Origin: Pseudoalteromonas ostreae
GTDB lineage: Bacteria; Pseudomonadota; Gammaproteobacteria; Enterobacterales; Alteromonadaceae
Direction: 5' to 3'
Length of the DNA stretch: 64,000 nucleotides
NCBI RefSeq assembly: GCF_018069805.1
Contig: NZ_JAGPYN010000010.1
Coordinates: 62,001-126,000 of the forward strand
Made by a program: the position numbers and the translations under genes. A model generated the notes under the pieces. It searched no databases, was not told where the DNA came from, and saw only the letters and a program-made list of their open reading frames with translations. Shown here one piece after another: positions 38,018 to 46,715 of the stretch (position 1 is the stretch's first letter; every line of letters begins with the position of its first letter).

Positions 38018-39979
38018 ATGTTAGAACAACAATTACAATTGAAACACACAAAGCTACGTAACCGTTTGGTAATGGGCTCAATGCACACGGGGCTTGAAGA
38101 GGGATGGCATAACCGAAAACGCCTGCGTGCTTTTTATGAAGCGCGCGCTAAAGGTGGTACTGCAATGCTCATTACGGGGGGCTACAGTCCTAATTTGCGT
38201 GGCAAATTAACCCCAATCTCATCGTCTTTTAATAGCTATTATGATGTGTTTAAGCACCGTGCATACACTGATGTTGTCCATCAACACGGCGGTAAGATTT
38301 GCTTACAATTATTACATGCTGGACGTTATGCGTATCATCCATTTAATCAAGCACCCAGTGCAATTAAAGCACCTATTAACCCATATCAACCCAAAGCAAT
38401 GTCGCTCAGTGCAATTAAAAAAACCATCAAAGACTTTGCTCATTCCGCTTATTTAGCACAAAAGGCTGGCTACGATGGCGTTGAAGTAATGGGTTCAGAA
38501 GGTTATTTGATTAATGAGTTTATGGCACCGCATACCAATAAACGCACGGACGAATATGGTGGTAGCTTAGAAAACCGTATGCGTTTAGCATTAGAGATTG
38601 TCAACGCGGTTCGGGCAAAAGTAAATAAAGAATTTTTAATTATCTTTCGATTATCGGTAATGGATTTAATTCCGAATGGGTCAACACCTGAAGAGGTTAC
38701 GATCCAAGCCAAAGCGTTAGAACAGGCTGGAGTTGATATTTTAAATACAGGCATAGGCTGGCATGAAGCACGAGTACCTACTATTGCGAGTATGGTGCCA
38801 GCAGGTGCATTTAAAGAAGCTTCAAAACGTTTAAAGGAAGTGGTAGCGGTTCCTGTCATTGCTGTAAATCGTATTAATACCCCCGAGATTGCCAATGAAA
38901 TTTTAACCGCAGGGGATGCCGATATGATCTCGATGGCACGACCACTATTAGCCGATCCAGAATTTTTTAATAAATACCAAGCACAACAAAGTAAACACAT
39001 TAATATTTGTATCGGCTGTAATCAGGGCTGTTTAGATCATGTATTTAAAGGTAAACGAGCAACATGCTTAGTGAATCCTCAAGCGGGGTTTGAGCTAGAT
39101 TATCCTCTTGAGCTGACCAACAAGGCTAAAAATGTGTTGGTTGTAGGTGCTGGGCCTGCGGGCTTATCTGCCAGTTGCTACTTAGCGCAAAAAGGCCATA
39201 CGGTAACGCTGATTGATAAAAATACAGATATGGGCGGCCAATTTAATTTAGCGATGCGAATTCCTGGTAAAGAAGATTTCAATCATACCTTGCGTTATTT
39301 TATTAATGAACTTGAACGCCTAAAGGTCACGGTAACACTCAATACTGCTTTTACCGATAAAATGCTTGAGCAATATGATGACGTGGTGTTTGCAACGGGT
39401 GTGCGCCCGCGTGAGGCAAACTTTACCTGCGCGGATAATAAACGTGTTTTTTCATACGATGAAGTTATTCGTGGTGAAGTTGAATTAGGGCAATCGATTG
39501 CAATTTTAGGTGCCGGCGGCATTGGCTTTGATATGGTTGCTTTTTTAAGTGAACATAAAGATCAAAGTATTGCTGATTTTAAATCGCAGTGGGGAATTGA
39601 GTGTCAGCCAAGTCCAGATAAAGATAATCGTCAATTGTTTATGCTAAAACGCAGTGCCGGGCGTTTTGGCAGTGAGCTTGGTAAAACAACGGGCTGGATA
39701 CATCGTCAAGTTGCAAAGCAACATGGTGTAAATCAGATCGCTGATTGTCAGTATCATCATTTTGATCAGCAAGGTCTAAAAATTACTGTGGCAGGAGAGG
39801 AGCAGGTGCTACCTGTTGATACAGTGATCGCCTGTATCGGGCAAGTCTCTAATAACGAATTAATGTCGGGGTTAATCGATAATTCTAAAGTACATGTAAT
39901 TGGCGGGGCCAAATTAGCATCAGCAATTGATGCAAAACGAGCTATTTATGAAGCGCTTCAGGTCGCGCGTAAAATTTAA
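38018..39979 (+). CDS. fadH: NADPH-dependent 2,4-dienoyl-CoA reductase
   Basis: Reduces 2,4-dienoyl-CoA during beta-oxidation of unsaturated fatty acids. The 653-residue chain has the family order: an N-terminal Old-Yellow-Enzyme-type FMN barrel (about 1-330; LVMGSMHTGLEEG, LLHAGRYAYHP, INEFMAPHTNKRTDEYGGSL), a 4Fe-4S site (CIGCNQGCLDHV and a fourth Cys in RATCLVNP), and FAD/NADPH-binding domains (VVGAGPAGLSASCYLAQKGH and AILGAGGIGFDMV). Start chosen at the ATG four codons into the frame, preceded by GGGGCAGAGG. Single-gene unit. Confidence 0.93.
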   Translation: MLEQQLQLKHTKLRNRLVMGSMHTGLEEGWHNRKRLRAFYEARAKGGTAMLITGGYSPNLRGKLTPISSSFNSYYDVFKHRAYTDVVHQHGGKICLQLLHAGRYAYHPFNQAPSAIKAPINPYQPKAMSLSAIKKTIKDFAHSAYLAQKAGYDGVEVMGSEGYLINEFMAPHTNKRTDEYGGSLENRMRLALEIVNAVRAKVNKEFLIIFRLSVMDLIPNGSTPEEVTIQAKALEQAGVDILNTGIGWHEARVPTIASMVPAGAFKEASKRLKEVVAVPVIAVNRINTPEIANEILTAGDADMISMARPLLADPEFFNKYQAQQSKHINICIGCNQGCLDHVFKGKRATCLVNPQAGFELDYPLELTNKAKNVLVVGAGPAGLSASCYLAQKGHTVTLIDKNTDMGGQFNLAMRIPGKEDFNHTLRYFINELERLKVTVTLNTAFTDKMLEQYDDVVFATGVRPREANFTCADNKRVFSYDEVIRGEVELGQSIAILGAGGIGFDMVAFLSEHKDQSIADFKSQWGIECQPSPDKDNRQLFMLKRSAGRFGSELGKTTGWIHRQVAKQHGVNQIADCQYHHFDQQGLKITVAGEEQVLPVDTVIACIGQVSNNELMSGLIDNSKVHVIGGAKLASAIDAKRAIYEALQVARKI

Positions 39980-40043
39980 CTGAAATAAACTTCTAATCGT
40001 AGCGGTCTTTGTTTAATACATTTCAAAAGACTAGACTGCTACG

Positions 40044-40721
40044 ATGAATACATTAATCACTTTCTATAAAACTTCTCTACAAAAAATAGCCATTTTTGAT
40101 GGTATCCCTGCTTTACTATTTAGACTGATACTGGCGCCAGTTATGATCATCGCAGGTTATAACAAGCTAAATATCAGTGGTGATGGTAATGGTTTTTTTG
40201 AATTCTTTTTAGCTTCTCCAGATGTTGTTGCTTGGTTTGGTAACCCAGATTGGGGCTTAGGCTTACCTTTTCCTGATTTACTGGCTTTTTTAGCTGGGTG
40301 GAGTGAATTTCTCGGTGGCTGGCTGCTCCTAGTTGGTTTATTAACCCGTTTGGTTAGCATACCGCTGATGTTTACTATGGTCGTTGCCGCAACCTCTGTA
40401 CATTGGCACAATGGCTGGTTTGCGATTGCGCCGACAGATCCAGATACCAGTGCTGCACAAGTACTTGATTGGTTGGCGATCCCCGGTGCGAAAGAAAGTT
40501 TAGATAACTCCCGTGAAGTAAAAGAACGGATTGAGAAAATTCGAGGGCTTGTACAAGAGCATGGTTTCCCAGATTACCTTTATGAAAAGGGCAAACCGTC
40601 CATTTTGAATAATGGCATTGAGTTTTCAGCAATTTATTTTGCGATGTTATTGAGTTTATTTTTTACCGGGGGTGGCCGTTTTGTTAGCCTTGATCACTGG
40701 TTACGGAAAAGATTCGAATAA
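40044..40721 (+). CDS. DoxX family membrane protein
   Basis: A 225-residue inner-membrane protein of the DoxX/HvfX group. The first half holds the family core, LFRLILAPVMIIAGYNKL, then FLAGWSEFLGGWLLLVGLLT and VSIPLMFTMVVAATSVHWHN; four membrane segments are likely, the last at the C-terminus (YFAMLLSLFFTGGGRFVSLD). The amphipathic stretch between the third and fourth segments is longer than in short DoxX proteins. Members have been linked to redox stress and to copper or peptide-handling operons; nothing here fixes the role. It follows fadH by 64 bp. Confidence 0.8.
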   Translation: MNTLITFYKTSLQKIAIFDGIPALLFRLILAPVMIIAGYNKLNISGDGNGFFEFFLASPDVVAWFGNPDWGLGLPFPDLLAFLAGWSEFLGGWLLLVGLLTRLVSIPLMFTMVVAATSVHWHNGWFAIAPTDPDTSAAQVLDWLAIPGAKESLDNSREVKERIEKIRGLVQEHGFPDYLYEKGKPSILNNGIEFSAIYFAMLLSLFFTGGGRFVSLDHWLRKRFE

Positions 40722-40739
40722 TCTAAATCTCTACCTGTC

Positions 40740-40763
40740 AGTTTGCGACGTCCGTCGCAAACT
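40740..40763. promoter_or_regulatory. Long perfect palindrome upstream of the nitroreductase gene
   Basis: Two 11-bp arms, AGTTTGCGACG and CGTCGCAAACT, are separated by only TC. It lies 18 bp after the DoxX stop and 65 bp before the nitroreductase start. The near-absent spacer suits a TetR-type operator better than a hairpin, although folding with an 8-nt loop and TTCT afterwards could also end the DoxX transcript. Confidence 0.55.
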
Positions 40764-40828
40764 TTCTAAGTTTCTTAGCAATCCCTACAATGCTATGCTA
40801 GTTTCTTTTTTTTAATTAGAGAATCGCT

Positions 40829-41377
40829 ATGGACGCCATTGAGCTTTTATTGACTCGTCAGTCAGATCCTCGACTGATTGCACCTGCCCCAAACAACAGT
40901 CAACTTGATATTATTAAACAAGCAGCGCTTCGTGTGCCTGATCATGGTTGCCTTGCACCTTGGCAGTTTATTGTTGTCGCAGAAGATGCGCGTGAACGAC
41001 TCGGCGAAATTTATTATCAAAGTGCAGTTGCAGAACAACAAGATGAAAAAGTCATTAATCGTGCCAAGGAATTACCACTGCGTGCACCGATGATCATCAT
41101 CGCCATTGCAAAATATCAAGCGCACCCAAAAGTACCGCGCATCGAACAAGTACAAAGCGCTGGTTGTGCTGTGTTAGCTATGCAACAAGCAGCTTTTGCG
41201 CAAGGACTTAGTGGTGTATGGCGTACTGGCTACTTTGCACAAAGCGAGGCGGTTAAGACGGCGTTAAAGCTTGATAATGAAGATGAGATTGTCGGTTATC
41301 TGTATTTAGGCACTCCAGAAATGGACTGTAAGAAGGCTGTTCGTCATAGCCCAGAACACTTTTTCACACACTTATAG
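40829..41377 (+). CDS. YdjA-like nitroreductase family protein
   Basis: A 182-residue FMN-dependent nitroreductase-fold protein very like E. coli YdjA (183 residues). Supporting sequence: MDAIELLLTRQSDPRLIAPA, ALRVPDHGCLAPWQFIVV with the FMN phosphate-contact region, PRIEQVQSAGCAVLAMQQAA and GYLYLGTPEM near the end. Minimal nitroreductases of this type reduce quinones or nitro compounds with NAD(P)H in vitro; the natural substrate is unknown. A palindromic element upstream may control it. Confidence 0.88.
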   Translation: MDAIELLLTRQSDPRLIAPAPNNSQLDIIKQAALRVPDHGCLAPWQFIVVAEDARERLGEIYYQSAVAEQQDEKVINRAKELPLRAPMIIIAIAKYQAHPKVPRIEQVQSAGCAVLAMQQAAFAQGLSGVWRTGYFAQSEAVKTALKLDNEDEIVGYLYLGTPEMDCKKAVRHSPEHFFTHL

Positions 41378-41578
41378 TTGCCAAAACGTAATTAATTGGA
41401 ACTTTATCTTCTTATTTTAGTCAGAGTGCATTAAGGCTACCTTTGTTATTATCATCAGGTAGTTTGACTGTCTGAAGCGCTTGGATGCAATAACCCTCAA
41501 TACAATGGTTTGTTATTTTCTGCAGTTTGTTAATGTATGGAATGTCTTAATTAGAATAACAACAAGAAGACGAGGATA

Positions 41579-41956
41579 ATGGGAAATTTATTTTTACGTG
41601 AAAAAGAAAAATGGTTAACGTGGTCCTTATGGGGCTTTGTTGGTGCGGCTATCACTCTTTACACAGCATTTAGTACACAGACTCCTCATTTAATCGCGAT
41701 CTCATCAACTGCTAGTGTGGTTATTTTAGCGTGGTGGATGCAACGCACAAGACGATTTGATTTTGGTAGAGCGTTTAAAGTGTGTTGTTATGTATTGTTT
41801 GTGAGTATTTTACCCGCCTTTGTCTTGGTACTTGTACCAAGTGATGATCTTAACCGTTTTGATTTAATCTTTCAGAGCTTAAGTTTTGTAACTTTTAGCT
41901 TATTAGTCTGCTTGCTGTGTTCGTGGCTAGCAAAACGTCCAAAACAGTATTATTGA
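41579..41956 (+). CDS. Small four-helix membrane protein, function unknown
   Basis: I do not recognise the family. The 125 residues contain four hydrophobic stretches at about 13-33, 36-54, 66-86 and 95-115, separated by short basic loops (MQRTRRFDFGR, AKRPKQYY), which suggests an inner-membrane protein with an N-in, C-in topology. A GAGGA ribosome-binding site precedes the ATG. Single gene before tRNA-Ser. Confidence 0.65.
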   Translation: MGNLFLREKEKWLTWSLWGFVGAAITLYTAFSTQTPHLIAISSTASVVILAWWMQRTRRFDFGRAFKVCCYVLFVSILPAFVLVLVPSDDLNRFDLIFQSLSFVTFSLLVCLLCSWLAKRPKQYY

Positions 41957-42017
41957 TGTATTTTTAAGCGCTTTGAGTAATTGTAACGATTAATTTAAAC
42001 TTTTTTACTTTTAGGGC

Positions 42018-42046
42018 TTTACAACAAGGCAAGTAACCCCTATTAT
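42018..42046 (+). promoter_or_regulatory. Promoter of tRNA-Ser with stringent-type discriminator
   Basis: TTTACA (42018-42023) and TATTAT (42041-42046) are separated by 17 bp, and the tRNA begins 11 bp downstream. The GC-rich CCGCGCC after the -10 is typical of stable-RNA promoters under stringent control. Confidence 0.75.
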
Positions 42047-42057
42047 CCGCGCCGTAC

Positions 42058-42148
42058 GGAGAGATGGCAGAGTGGTCGAATGCACCGGTCTTGAAAACCG
42101 GCAGGGGTTTATAGCCCCTCTAGGGTTCAAATCCCTATCTCTCCACCA
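42058..42148 (+). tRNA. tRNA-Ser (anticodon UGA)
   Basis: A 91-nt class II tRNA with encoded CCA. Acceptor stem GGAGAGA/TCTCTCC, D arm with AGTGGTCGAA, anticodon stem CCGGT/ACCGG around CTTGAAA (anticodon TGA), a long variable arm (GCAGGGG...CCCCTC) and T arm AGGGTTCAAATCCCT. The long variable arm and the anticodon identify serine; it reads UCA and probably other UCN codons. A terminator follows within 10 bp. Confidence 0.97.
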
Positions 42149-42153
42149 TATTT

Positions 42154-42180
42154 AAAAAGCCGCCTTATGGGCGGCTTTTT
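42154..42180 (+). terminator. Rho-independent terminator after tRNA-Ser
   Basis: GCCGCC and GGCGGC form a strong stem around TTATG, flanked by an A-run and TTTTT. It begins 6 bp after the tRNA. Confidence 0.92.
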
Positions 42181-42197
42181 GCTATCTGGAGTTTAAG

Positions 42198-42584
42198 ATG
42201 TCACAACACAATCAATTAAACACCACACAGCGGGTGCTAAAACACGTACTGTTATGGTCGGTGTTTGGCTACTGTTATCACAGTGCTATTAACTTACTCG
42301 TTAAAATGGCGATGGATGCACAACCAGAGCATGTATTGCTCACAGCTATGCTTTACTGCCTAGGTTTTAATCTATTAGCTGGGCATTTAATTACTAAATA
42401 TGATAAATACTGGCCAGAAATTGCGGCAATATTTATTGGTTGTATCGGTTTATTAGTCGTGCCGGTGTTATTAGTTGGTACGCAGGCATTACTGAGTCGT
42501 CCATTACTTGCTGGTATTTTAATCAGCTTGCCAATCTTGACTTTTGCTGTGCGCTTAATAAAGCGAAAACTCACTAAAAACTAG
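42198..42584 (+). CDS. Small membrane protein, function unknown
   Basis: A 128-residue protein of unrecognised family. Hydrophobic stretches at about 17-35, 45-62, 70-92 and 100-118 suggest three or four membrane segments; the C-terminus is strongly basic (RLIKRKLTKN). A CTGGAG ribosome-binding site stands before the ATG. It lies just after the tRNA terminator and has its own terminator. Confidence 0.65.
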   Translation: MSQHNQLNTTQRVLKHVLLWSVFGYCYHSAINLLVKMAMDAQPEHVLLTAMLYCLGFNLLAGHLITKYDKYWPEIAAIFIGCIGLLVVPVLLVGTQALLSRPLLAGILISLPILTFAVRLIKRKLTKN

Positions 42585-42592
42585 CTCTAAAG

Positions 42593-42614
42593 AAGCCCAA
42601 AAGGGCTTTTTTTT
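42593..42614 (+). terminator. Rho-independent terminator
   Basis: AAGCCC and GGGCTT pair around AAAA, followed by TTTTTTTT. It begins 9 bp after the membrane-protein stop. Confidence 0.85.
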
Positions 42615-42688
42615 ATGATAGCATAGGCGCGTCTTTTAACTGATACCAGCGTTATTAAGCTTGGTATAAACAAAACGTGAAACATATT

Positions 42689-43306
42689 ATGTCAGATAAT
42701 TTTACTACAGATGCTGAAAAAGCAAGTTACGGTATTGGCCTACAGATGGGTGAGCAACTTAAAGCTAACCCTTTCGAAGGTTTAAACTTAAATTCAGTAT
42801 TTGCAGGCATGAAAGATGCGTATGTGGGCGGCGATTTCCAAGTTGAGATCCCTGAGATCCAAGCTGCATTCGAAAAAATCAACACTGAAATCCAAGCACG
42901 TCGTGAAGAAGAGGCGAAAGTACTTGCAGCTGAAGGCATTGCATTCTTAGAAGAAAATGCAAAACGTGCTGAAATCACAGTGACTGAGTCTGGTCTTCAA
43001 TATGAAGTACTAGCAACAGGTGAAGGCAACAAGCCAACTGCTGAGTCAACAGTGCGTGTTGATTATCACGGTACACTTATCAACGGTACTGTATTTGACA
43101 GCTCTTATGAGCGTGGTCAACCTGCTGAGTTTCCAGTTGGTGGCGTGATCAAAGGCTGGACTGAAGCATTACAAATGATGCCTGAAGGCACCAAATGGCG
43201 TATCTATGTTCCTCATGAGCTTGCTTATGGAGAACGTGGTGCCGGTGCTGCAATTGCACCATTCTCAACACTGGTATTTGACGTTGAGCTACACGAAATT
43301 CTTTAA
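42689..43306 (+). CDS. fklB: FKBP-type peptidyl-prolyl isomerase, FklB-like
   Basis: A 205-residue cytoplasmic prolyl isomerase matching E. coli FklB in length and layout. The N-terminal dimerisation domain (KASYGIGLQMGEQL) is joined by a long helix (RREEEAKVLAAEGIAFLEEN) to the C-terminal FKBP domain, with DYHGTLINGTVFDSSYERGQ, PVGGVIKGWTEAL and AYGERGAGAAI forming the proline-binding pocket. The later ATG (MSDNFTTDAE) is preferred because the earlier GTG has no ribosome-binding site and family members begin here. Single-gene unit. Confidence 0.92.
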   Translation: MSDNFTTDAEKASYGIGLQMGEQLKANPFEGLNLNSVFAGMKDAYVGGDFQVEIPEIQAAFEKINTEIQARREEEAKVLAAEGIAFLEENAKRAEITVTESGLQYEVLATGEGNKPTAESTVRVDYHGTLINGTVFDSSYERGQPAEFPVGGVIKGWTEALQMMPEGTKWRIYVPHELAYGERGAGAAIAPFSTLVFDVELHEIL

Positions 43307-43322
43307 TTAGAAATTGAGTAAT

Positions 43323-43359
43323 AAAAAGCCGCGCTAATAACTATTAGCGCGGCTTTTTT
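43323..43359. terminator. Bidirectional terminator between fklB and the TonB receptor gene
   Basis: A perfect 11-bp stem (GCCGCGCTAAT with ATTAGCGCGGC) and a 4-nt loop, with A-runs before and T-runs after. It serves both convergent genes. Confidence 0.93.
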
Positions 43360-43376
43360 ATGGTTATTTACTGAGA

Positions 43377-45761
43377 TCAGAAATAACCACGTAGACCAAT
43401 TCTAAAGTTACGCCCAGGAAGTGGCGCTTCATCTTTAATAAATGAACTATGTACAAAACCCAGTTCATCCGTAATATTATCAACGTTGATATAAAACTGT
43501 GTATCTACCGGACCGACACTTAATTGATAATTTGCTTGCGCATCAAACAGTGTATAGCCATCAGTTGCGGTTTCATAAGCCGTAATATCACGTTGTTCAA
43601 AGTAGTGTGTGCCAGTTAAGCTGAACTGCCAATCACTGATATTATACTGAAATTCTGAACCTAACTTATTTGCCGGAATACGCGGTAAATACCCTTCATC
43701 ATCAGCAAGTTTTGCAGTGGTTGAGTCACCAAATACTTTTACCATCGCATTTGAATTTAATTGATAATGTGCATCAAATTCAATGCCGTATAATTTCGCA
43801 TCTTTACTGACAAATTGATAAACAGCCATACCATCATCGTGGCCAGGCTCTGCAGCTTCAAGGCCGTGCTCTTCATCAAACATTAACCCCGTGTTTTGCT
43901 GATAGTAAAAATTGGCAATGTCGTTATAGAAAAAGTTAACCGTATAACCAAAATCGCCACTAAAGCGTCTAAAGCCAAAATCAATATTGGTTGATGTTTC
44001 TTGTTTGATATTTTCAGGTTCGAAGTGAATTTCACCGTCTTCTATCGCGTAGCCTAAACCAAGCTCATAGGTGCCAGTTGCAATATGGACACCATTTGAT
44101 AATAGCTCGGCTGATAACGGTGCGCGTTCAGAGTGTGACACGCTCAGCGCAATACTTTGTCCGGGTGTATATTGCCAAATAGCGCCTGCTGAAGCGCTCA
44201 GATTAGTAAAGCTTTTACTGTAAGGCGTTATTTCATTGGCGTGTTCATCAGTATGATCATCTTCATGGTCATGCGCAGCAGCACCGATATTACTATCAAT
44301 ATTATAATCTTCAATACGCGCACCTAATTCTAATGTCACGTCGCCAAACTGTTTTTCTTCGAGGATAAATAATGCATGAGTAGTCGTTTTGCTAGCGGGT
44401 GTGAAGGCTTCTTCACCATCGGCATCATAATCAGATTCACTAAAATGATAACCAGCCATACCATGCCAATTACCTAACTTATGCTCGATATTTAAACGTG
44501 CTTCAGTGGTTTCATTACTAAAGATAGTACCGATCGCGCCATCTTCAATTTCAGCATGGCGATAATCAGTATAACCAAGACGTAAATTAATGGTTTCAAT
44601 CCAATTGTTATGCAATGCATAGCTCATTAAACCTTGCCAACGATCTTGCTCAACACGTGCATAAACGGCTTCTTCTTCACCTTCTTCATGGGCATGTTCG
44701 TGTTTGTGATCATGGCCATGTTCATGGCTATGTGCTGGAATACCGTAATCTGTTTCTATACGGCCATAAGAGACGCCTAACGTTAAATGGTCACCCACAT
44801 AGCTAGTACCAAAGTTTACGGTTTGGCTATCAATAAAGGTATTTTTAACTGACGTTGCTGTTTCATGCTCTTCTTCGTCATGGCCCTCATGATCTTCGTG
44901 CTCTTCTTCAGGTAAGTTAAAACGTGGAGTTTGGTAGTCATCACCAGTGCGTTTGGTACCATCAAAATGGAAATTAAAGTTGTTATGGCCTGTTTCAAGC
45001 TTGGCGGCATAGGTGTTGGCGTTTGATACCGTATCGTGACTGTATTCAACTGCGCCGGTCAATTGTTCAATATTATCAGTAGGAATACGGTTATCAACCA
45101 CATTAACAACACCGCCAATTGCACCAGAGCCATAAAGTAAGGTGGCAGGGCCACGTAAAACTTCAATCTGTTCAGCTGCTAGGCTGTCATTAGAGGTGGC
45201 GTGATCAGGGCCAATACGTGATGCATCGCTGCTGTCTAAACCATTTTGAGTTATTTTTACACGGGGGCCATCTAGGCCACGGATTATAGGACTTGAAGAA
45301 ACAGGGCCAAAATAGCTGGCATTAACACCGGGAAGGCCTTTAAGTGTTTCGCCTAACGTGGGTTTTGCTTTATTGCGTAGCTCATCACCACTGAGCACAC
45401 TCACTGGTGAAATCATCTCTAAGCTATTTTTATGCAGGGCAGAGGCGTACACAACGACTGATTCAACTGACGTAGGTATAAGGGTGATATTTAGAGCTGA
45501 GCTGGCTTCAGTTACTTGAACTCTAGCATCAACATAATTATTTTTACTAATATGTAACTGACTATTCGCATCGATATTAATACTAAATTGGCCATCGTTG
45601 TCAGTCTTTATTGATTGCGCTTTACCGTGTACATGGACGTCGGCTTGGCTGATCGGTTGATTTTTATCATCTAAAACTTGACCTTTTACCACTGCGGCAT
45701 GAGCAGAAAAAGAACTTAGAGCAGTAATTATTGCTGTGGATATTAAAGAATGTCGGATCAT
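43377..45761 (-). CDS. Histidine-rich TonB-dependent outer-membrane receptor, ZnuD-like
   Basis: A 794-residue outer-membrane receptor. Signal peptide (about 1-22, ending SAHA), a carboxypeptidase-regulatory-like domain (about 23-105), plug domain (about 115-225; KPTLGETLKGLPGVNASYFG, IRGLDGPRVKI, GPATLLYGSGAIGGVVN) and a beta barrel ending RNFRIGLRGYF with the terminal Phe. Three external loops are rich in His, Asp and Glu (EEEHEDHEGHDEEEHE, HSHEHGHDHKHEHAHE and HDHEDDHTDEHANE). Such loops, and two Zur-like boxes in the promoter, point to zinc uptake, as in ZnuD receptors. Energy would come from TonB-ExbBD encoded elsewhere. Confidence 0.88.
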   Translation of the reverse strand: MIRHSLISTAIITALSSFSAHAAVVKGQVLDDKNQPISQADVHVHGKAQSIKTDNDGQFSINIDANSQLHISKNNYVDARVQVTEASSALNITLIPTSVESVVVYASALHKNSLEMISPVSVLSGDELRNKAKPTLGETLKGLPGVNASYFGPVSSSPIIRGLDGPRVKITQNGLDSSDASRIGPDHATSNDSLAAEQIEVLRGPATLLYGSGAIGGVVNVVDNRIPTDNIEQLTGAVEYSHDTVSNANTYAAKLETGHNNFNFHFDGTKRTGDDYQTPRFNLPEEEHEDHEGHDEEEHETATSVKNTFIDSQTVNFGTSYVGDHLTLGVSYGRIETDYGIPAHSHEHGHDHKHEHAHEEGEEEAVYARVEQDRWQGLMSYALHNNWIETINLRLGYTDYRHAEIEDGAIGTIFSNETTEARLNIEHKLGNWHGMAGYHFSESDYDADGEEAFTPASKTTTHALFILEEKQFGDVTLELGARIEDYNIDSNIGAAAHDHEDDHTDEHANEITPYSKSFTNLSASAGAIWQYTPGQSIALSVSHSERAPLSAELLSNGVHIATGTYELGLGYAIEDGEIHFEPENIKQETSTNIDFGFRRFSGDFGYTVNFFYNDIANFYYQQNTGLMFDEEHGLEAAEPGHDDGMAVYQFVSKDAKLYGIEFDAHYQLNSNAMVKVFGDSTTAKLADDEGYLPRIPANKLGSEFQYNISDWQFSLTGTHYFEQRDITAYETATDGYTLFDAQANYQLSVGPVDTQFYINVDNITDELGFVHSSFIKDEAPLPGRNFRIGLRGYF

Positions 45762-45789
45762 GGTTACTACATCGTGGTTATTATGTTGT

Positions 45790-45840
45790 GATATAATATA
45801 ACACCATCATTTAAGCCAATCAATAATGTTATACCATAAC
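45790..45840 (-). promoter_or_regulatory. TonB-receptor promoter bracketed by two Zur-like boxes
   Basis: Two 13-bp sites fit the gammaproteobacterial Zur consensus GTTATAnTATAAC with one mismatch each: GATATAATATAAC (45790-45802) and GTTATACCATAAC (45828-45840), 38 bp apart centre to centre. On the minus strand TTGATT (45818-45823) and TATATT (45795-45800), 17 bp apart, make a good sigma-70 promoter; the -10 lies inside the first box and the second box sits just upstream of the -35. Zur with zinc would thus block the promoter. Confidence 0.75.
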
Positions 45841-45911
45841 TTTAAAATAAACGCATTTTCATTAGTAAGCGCTATACTCAAGTAGAAATAATCACTAGTT
45901 TGGTGAATGTT

Positions 45912-46439
45912 ATGTCTGATAAAGCACGTATCTTTAAAGCACGATTTAGCATTGCAGACTTGCGTCAGCAGCGAAATCATCAAGAGGTGTTTACCACGGC
46001 TTTAACAAAAAATGAAACGCTAGAGCATTTTGTTTTAAAGCTATTAGGATATTGCCTTTTATCTTATGACAGCCATGCAGTGCTAAATAAATTTTCAGAT
46101 AGACTGCAACCAGATGTCGGTATAAAGGCGCTGGATGAGCATTATAAAACGTGGTTAAGTGTGGATCAGCCCAACCTTGATCAGCTGCTCAAAATAGCAA
46201 AGCAAGTGGACGAATTATTAATTTTAACAATGGGTAATAGTGAATGGTTAGCGCAATCTGAGTCACGGTTAAAGTTATTTTCAAATAGCCATATTATCGA
46301 AATTGATCAGCAATTTGTGGACGATATTCAAACGGACTTAACACGTAGTTTAAATTGGAATGTGACCATAGATGAGAGCAGTTTAATGATCACTGACAAA
46401 GTACATTGTTATGAAACAAAACAATTTGATTGGCATTAA
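45912..46439 (+). CDS. yaeQ: YaeQ family protein
   Basis: A 175-residue cytoplasmic protein of the YaeQ family, which has a PD-(D/E)XK nuclease-like fold but no proven activity. Family motifs seen: RIFKARFSIADLRQQRNHQE near the start, ETLEHFVLKLLGYCLLSYD and LQPDVGIKALDEHYKTWLSV, then WLAQSESRLKLFSN. Start placed at the second possible start, ATG of MSDKARIF, which suits the family N-terminus. Divergent from the TonB receptor; it shares the same intergenic region and Zur sites might affect it. Confidence 0.82.
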   Translation: MSDKARIFKARFSIADLRQQRNHQEVFTTALTKNETLEHFVLKLLGYCLLSYDSHAVLNKFSDRLQPDVGIKALDEHYKTWLSVDQPNLDQLLKIAKQVDELLILTMGNSEWLAQSESRLKLFSNSHIIEIDQQFVDDIQTDLTRSLNWNVTIDESSLMITDKVHCYETKQFDWH

Positions 46440-46442
46440 AGT

Positions 46443-46715
46443 TTATTTAAAGCTGAGGGTAATATCGCCATCGGGTTTACAGCAGCATAGTAACACTTCG
46501 CCGTCACGCACAAACGCAAGTGGCTCTTCATTGTAGATCACTTGCCCTTGGCTCAGTATAGCGCGACAAGCACCACAGTAGCCTTCTCGGCATTGAAAAG
46601 GGATATCATATTGCTGTTGTTCAAGGCAGTCTAAAAGAGAATGGCAGCCAGTGGTAAATTCTACACACTGGCTGTTATCTGCAAAGTGAACCTTTGCAGT
46701 TTTGTTGCTGCTCAT
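46443..46715 (-). CDS. yfaE: 2Fe-2S ferredoxin-like protein YfaE
   Basis: A 90-residue plant-type 2Fe-2S ferredoxin. Cluster cysteines are in CREGYCGACR and the late LLCCC. In E. coli YfaE follows nrdB and helps regenerate the diferric-tyrosyl radical of NrdB; the same order is found here, with the start codon overlapping the nrdB stop by one base, so the role is probably the same. Confidence 0.92.
   Translation of the reverse strand: MSSNKTAKVHFADNSQCVEFTTGCHSLLDCLEQQQYDIPFQCREGYCGACRAILSQGQVIYNEEPLAFVRDGEVLLCCCKPDGDITLSFK

Noticed and set aside
38503..39000. 165-residue frame antisense to fadH
   Set aside because: Lies wholly opposite conserved fadH sequence, and its composition (Ser, Ile, Ala-rich) is typical of a reverse-strand shadow.
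44615..44806. 63-residue His-rich frame opposite the TonB receptor
   Set aside because: The histidines come from reading the reverse of the His/Glu-rich loop codons; no start signal and no conservation expected.
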